From Marisediminicola sp040546025 (GTDB lineage: Bacteria > Actinomycetota > Actinomycetes > Actinomycetales > Microbacteriaceae), in NCBI RefSeq assembly GCF_040546025.1, contig NZ_JBEPNA010000001.1:62001-126000 (forward strand): a DNA stretch of 64,000 nt, in the 5' to 3' direction. Positions 62,339 to 64,000 of the stretch are shown piece by piece (the stretch's first letter is position 1; each line of letters begins with the position of its first letter). The notes beneath the pieces are model-generated. The model saw nothing but the letters and a program-made list of their open reading frames with translations. It was not told where the DNA came from and did not search any database. Made by a program: the position numbers and the translations under genes.

Positions 62339-63337
62339 TCACACGCGCCGCGCGCGCCCCCGCAGCTCCCGGTGCATTCCGTCGAACGCCTGCACGCGGG
62401 TGAAGTACTTCTTCGGAACCTTCACCACCACGCTGTAGTTCGTGTCGACCACGTTCGCGATCGGTGTCTCGGTGATCTGGCTGAGCAGCTGGTAGGCATC
62501 CATCTCGTGCAGGTCGAACATCTCCGACATCCACCGCGTCATCTCCAGCTGCGCGATCCGCCAGGCGTCCTCCATCGGACGCGACGAGCCGACGACCATC
62601 CAGTAGTCGTCGTTCTCAAGCCTGGGCCACAGCGGCCCCGCGCCCTTGATCAGCTCGACGATGATCACCGAGTTCATGGCGCCCTCGACCGCCGTGCCGC
62701 AGGCCTCGCCCTCGCCCTGCCGGTAGTGCCCGTCGCCGATCGAGAGCAGGGCGCCCTCCACGTTGACGCCGAGGTAGGCGGTGGTGCCAGCCTTCATCTC
62801 GGGGGTGTCCATGTTGCCGCCGAACCGTTCCGGGACGAGCGATGACCGCACCTCGCTGCCGGCGGGTGCCACGCCCACCGTTCCGAGCATCGGGGCCAGC
62901 GGCAGCGCCACCTCGAAGTCGCCGAATCGCGACTGGAAGCCGACGGTTCCGGCATCCGTGTCCACCTCGTAGATCCAAGTGGCCTCGGGCAGCGCGGGTT
63001 GCAGCATCGCTGTGCGGTCGGTGCTCGTAAGGCCCCCGAAGAACGGGATGGTGGCGGATGCTCCCCAGCTGCGCGCCGGGGTGAGGCTCACGATGTGCAC
63101 GGCGAGAGTGTCGCCGGCCTCGGCGCCGACGATGTAGAACGGGCCGGTCTGTGGGTTGAGGTAGCGCACGTCGAGGTTCGCGCTCGCGAGGTCGTCGACC
63201 GAGCGGAGGGCGTGGTTGTAGGCGTCCTCCGACCAGAGGGCGAGAGCCGTGCCGGGGTTCACACGCATCACCGGCTCGGCCCCGCCGAACGTGTAGACGT
63301 ACTGCGACCGCTCCGGGGTGAACTCGATGATCTCCAT
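62339..63337 (-). CDS. Acetamidase/formamidase family protein, second copy
   Basis: 332 aa; same motifs as the copy at 11880 (GAEAGDTLAVHIVSL, LAPMLGTVGVAPAGSE, GGNMDTPEM, LSIGDGHYRQGEGEACGTAVEGAMNSVII). Hydrolyses small amides. ATG 63337. Ends with a basic tail (RELRGRARRV). Next to an SDR gene 13 bases upstream, not to a permease, so it probably belongs to another pathway than the first copy. Confidence 0.88.
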   Translation of the reverse strand: MEIIEFTPERSQYVYTFGGAEPVMRVNPGTALALWSEDAYNHALRSVDDLASANLDVRYLNPQTGPFYIVGAEAGDTLAVHIVSLTPARSWGASATIPFFGGLTSTDRTAMLQPALPEATWIYEVDTDAGTVGFQSRFGDFEVALPLAPMLGTVGVAPAGSEVRSSLVPERFGGNMDTPEMKAGTTAYLGVNVEGALLSIGDGHYRQGEGEACGTAVEGAMNSVIIVELIKGAGPLWPRLENDDYWMVVGSSRPMEDAWRIAQLEMTRWMSEMFDLHEMDAYQLLSQITETPIANVVDTNYSVVVKVPKKYFTRVQAFDGMHRELRGRARRV

Positions 63338-63350
63338 CAGGCGATATCCA

Positions 63351-64000
63351 TCAGAACTGCATGCCTCGGGTCAGCGCGCCGTCGACGACCAGGTTCGTGC
63401 CGCTCGTGCGGCTCGACCGCGGGCTCGAGATGAACACCACGCTGTCGGCGATCTCCTGCGGGGTGCCCATGCGGCCGGTCGGGTTGAGCCCCATCGCCAG
63501 GGAGAACAGGTCGGGGTTGCCGGTCTCGATGCCCGCCCATACTCCGCCGGGTTCGTAGGTGTTGCCGGGGGAGACCACGTTGGCGCGGATTCCCTTGTCG
63601 GCCAGCTGCAGGGCGAGCCCCGAGATGTAGCCGATGATCGCGGATTTGGCGGTGCCGTAGGGGCCGGATGCGAAGTCCGCCTCCCTCCCGGAGACGCTCG
63701 AGATCGCGACGATGGAGGGTGCGGGGCTGTTCTCCAGATAAGGGAGCGCGGCCTTGACGAGGTTGACGGTGCCCATGAGGTCGACCTCGAACGACTCGAC
63801 CCAGTTCTCCGCCGTGTCGGGGATCGCCAGGGCGCTCACGTTGGCCACGATCATGTCGATGCCGCCGAGCCGCACCGCGGTGTCGTCGACCCAGGCCGTG
63901 AGGTCGGCGGCGTCGCGCACGTTCAGCACGGAGCCGAGCACCGTCGGCCCGGCATCTTTGTAGGCGGCCTCGACGGCCGCGACTTCATCGGCGTCGCGCG
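63351..64000 (-). CDS. SDR-family oxidoreductase, cut by window end
   Basis: Classical short-chain dehydrogenase: catalytic Tyr/Lys in YGTAK, Ser in ISSVSGREAD, NAG-like VANVSAL, and C-terminal GTNLVVDGALTRGMQF. The N-terminal nucleotide loop lies outside the window; the frame runs on through position 64000 (ADEVAAVEAAYKDAGPTVLG). Ends 13 bases before the acetamidase, same strand, so they form an operon. Substrate unknown. Confidence 0.92.
   Translation of the reverse strand, partial: RDADEVAAVEAAYKDAGPTVLGSVLNVRDAADLTAWVDDTAVRLGGIDMIVANVSALAIPDTAENWVESFEVDLMGTVNLVKAALPYLENSPAPSIVAISSVSGREADFASGPYGTAKSAIIGYISGLALQLADKGIRANVVSPGNTYEPGGVWAGIETGNPDLFSLAMGLNPTGRMGTPQEIADSVVFISSPRSSRTSGTNLVVDGALTRGMQF

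Overview
The window is GC-rich chromosomal DNA of a Gram-positive high-GC actinomycete, most likely a member of the Microbacteriaceae. The reasons are the lysS / small membrane protein / clpC arrangement at the left end, RadA with its Lon-like domain, SEC-C/YchJ and DUF222-HNH proteins, many GTG starts, ATGA-type gene overlaps, and an actinobacterial-type LexA box and ClgR box. Species cannot be named from the sequence. There is no rRNA, phage, integrase, insertion sequence or CRISPR array; one tRNA (Ser, anticodon CGA) is present.

Layout. 0-9 kb: housekeeping (lysS end, clpC under a ClgR-like box, a coiled-coil membrane protein, an ArgA-like acetyltransferase, an AAA+ ATPase). 8.7-12.9 kb: amide utilisation (MarR regulator divergent from an AmiC-like sensor, APC permease and acetamidase/formamidase). 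13-17 kb: radA, two tandem SGNH hydrolases, an alpha/beta hydrolase, tRNA-Ser. 17.3-19.7 kb: a decayed pca (protocatechuate) operon with a pcaB remnant, pcaD and a pcaF-like thiolase. 19.7-28.4 kb: small membrane and metal-related genes, a secreted GH26-like hydrolase, a Ser/Thr kinase-GAF fusion, a TauE/SafE exporter and an SOS-boxed DUF222-HNH protein. 28.5-34.8 kb: ROK regulator divergent from a sugar ABC importer plus a GH13 alpha-glucosidase. 35-40 kb: DUF429 protein, AtoE transporter, small HNH protein, two secreted proteins. 40.2-45.6 kb: LacI regulator, a second sugar ABC importer and a GH32/GH43-like hydrolase. 45.9-49.4 kb: NERD protein, YjbR protein, an NmrA-SDR/MarR/NmrA-SDR operon. 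49.4-62.2 kb: a defence and toxin-antitoxin region with a complete type I Wadjet system (jetABCD), an MMPL exporter with its TetR regulator, hipBA and vapBC. 62.3-64 kb: a second acetamidase/formamidase and an SDR cut by the window edge.

The most unusual structure is a dispersed palindromic element found in at least eight intergenic places (about 7.25, 35.4, 37.9, 45.7, 47.2, 56.3, 59.85 and 62.3 kb). Its arms read TGTTCACTCGCGCG and its partner, and it carries an asymmetric conserved loop (TAATCGCA). Because of the loop each copy has a direction: six copies from 35 kb onward show the loop in the plus direction, a loop-less half copy there matches the same strand, and the 7.25-kb copy is reversed. 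Three copies (56.3, 59.85, 62.3 kb) are nearly identical direct repeats bounding the mmpL-tetR and hipBA-vapBC modules. Other regulatory structure visible by eye: three HipB operators at exactly 27-bp spacing on the hipBA promoter, paired LacI operators, a CsoR-like ATACCC-GGGTAT site over the promoter of a tiny Cys-rich protein, and a LexA box at the DUF222-HNH gene.

All positions, alignments and motif matches were made by eye from the sequence; family names rest on recognised motifs and not on a database search.
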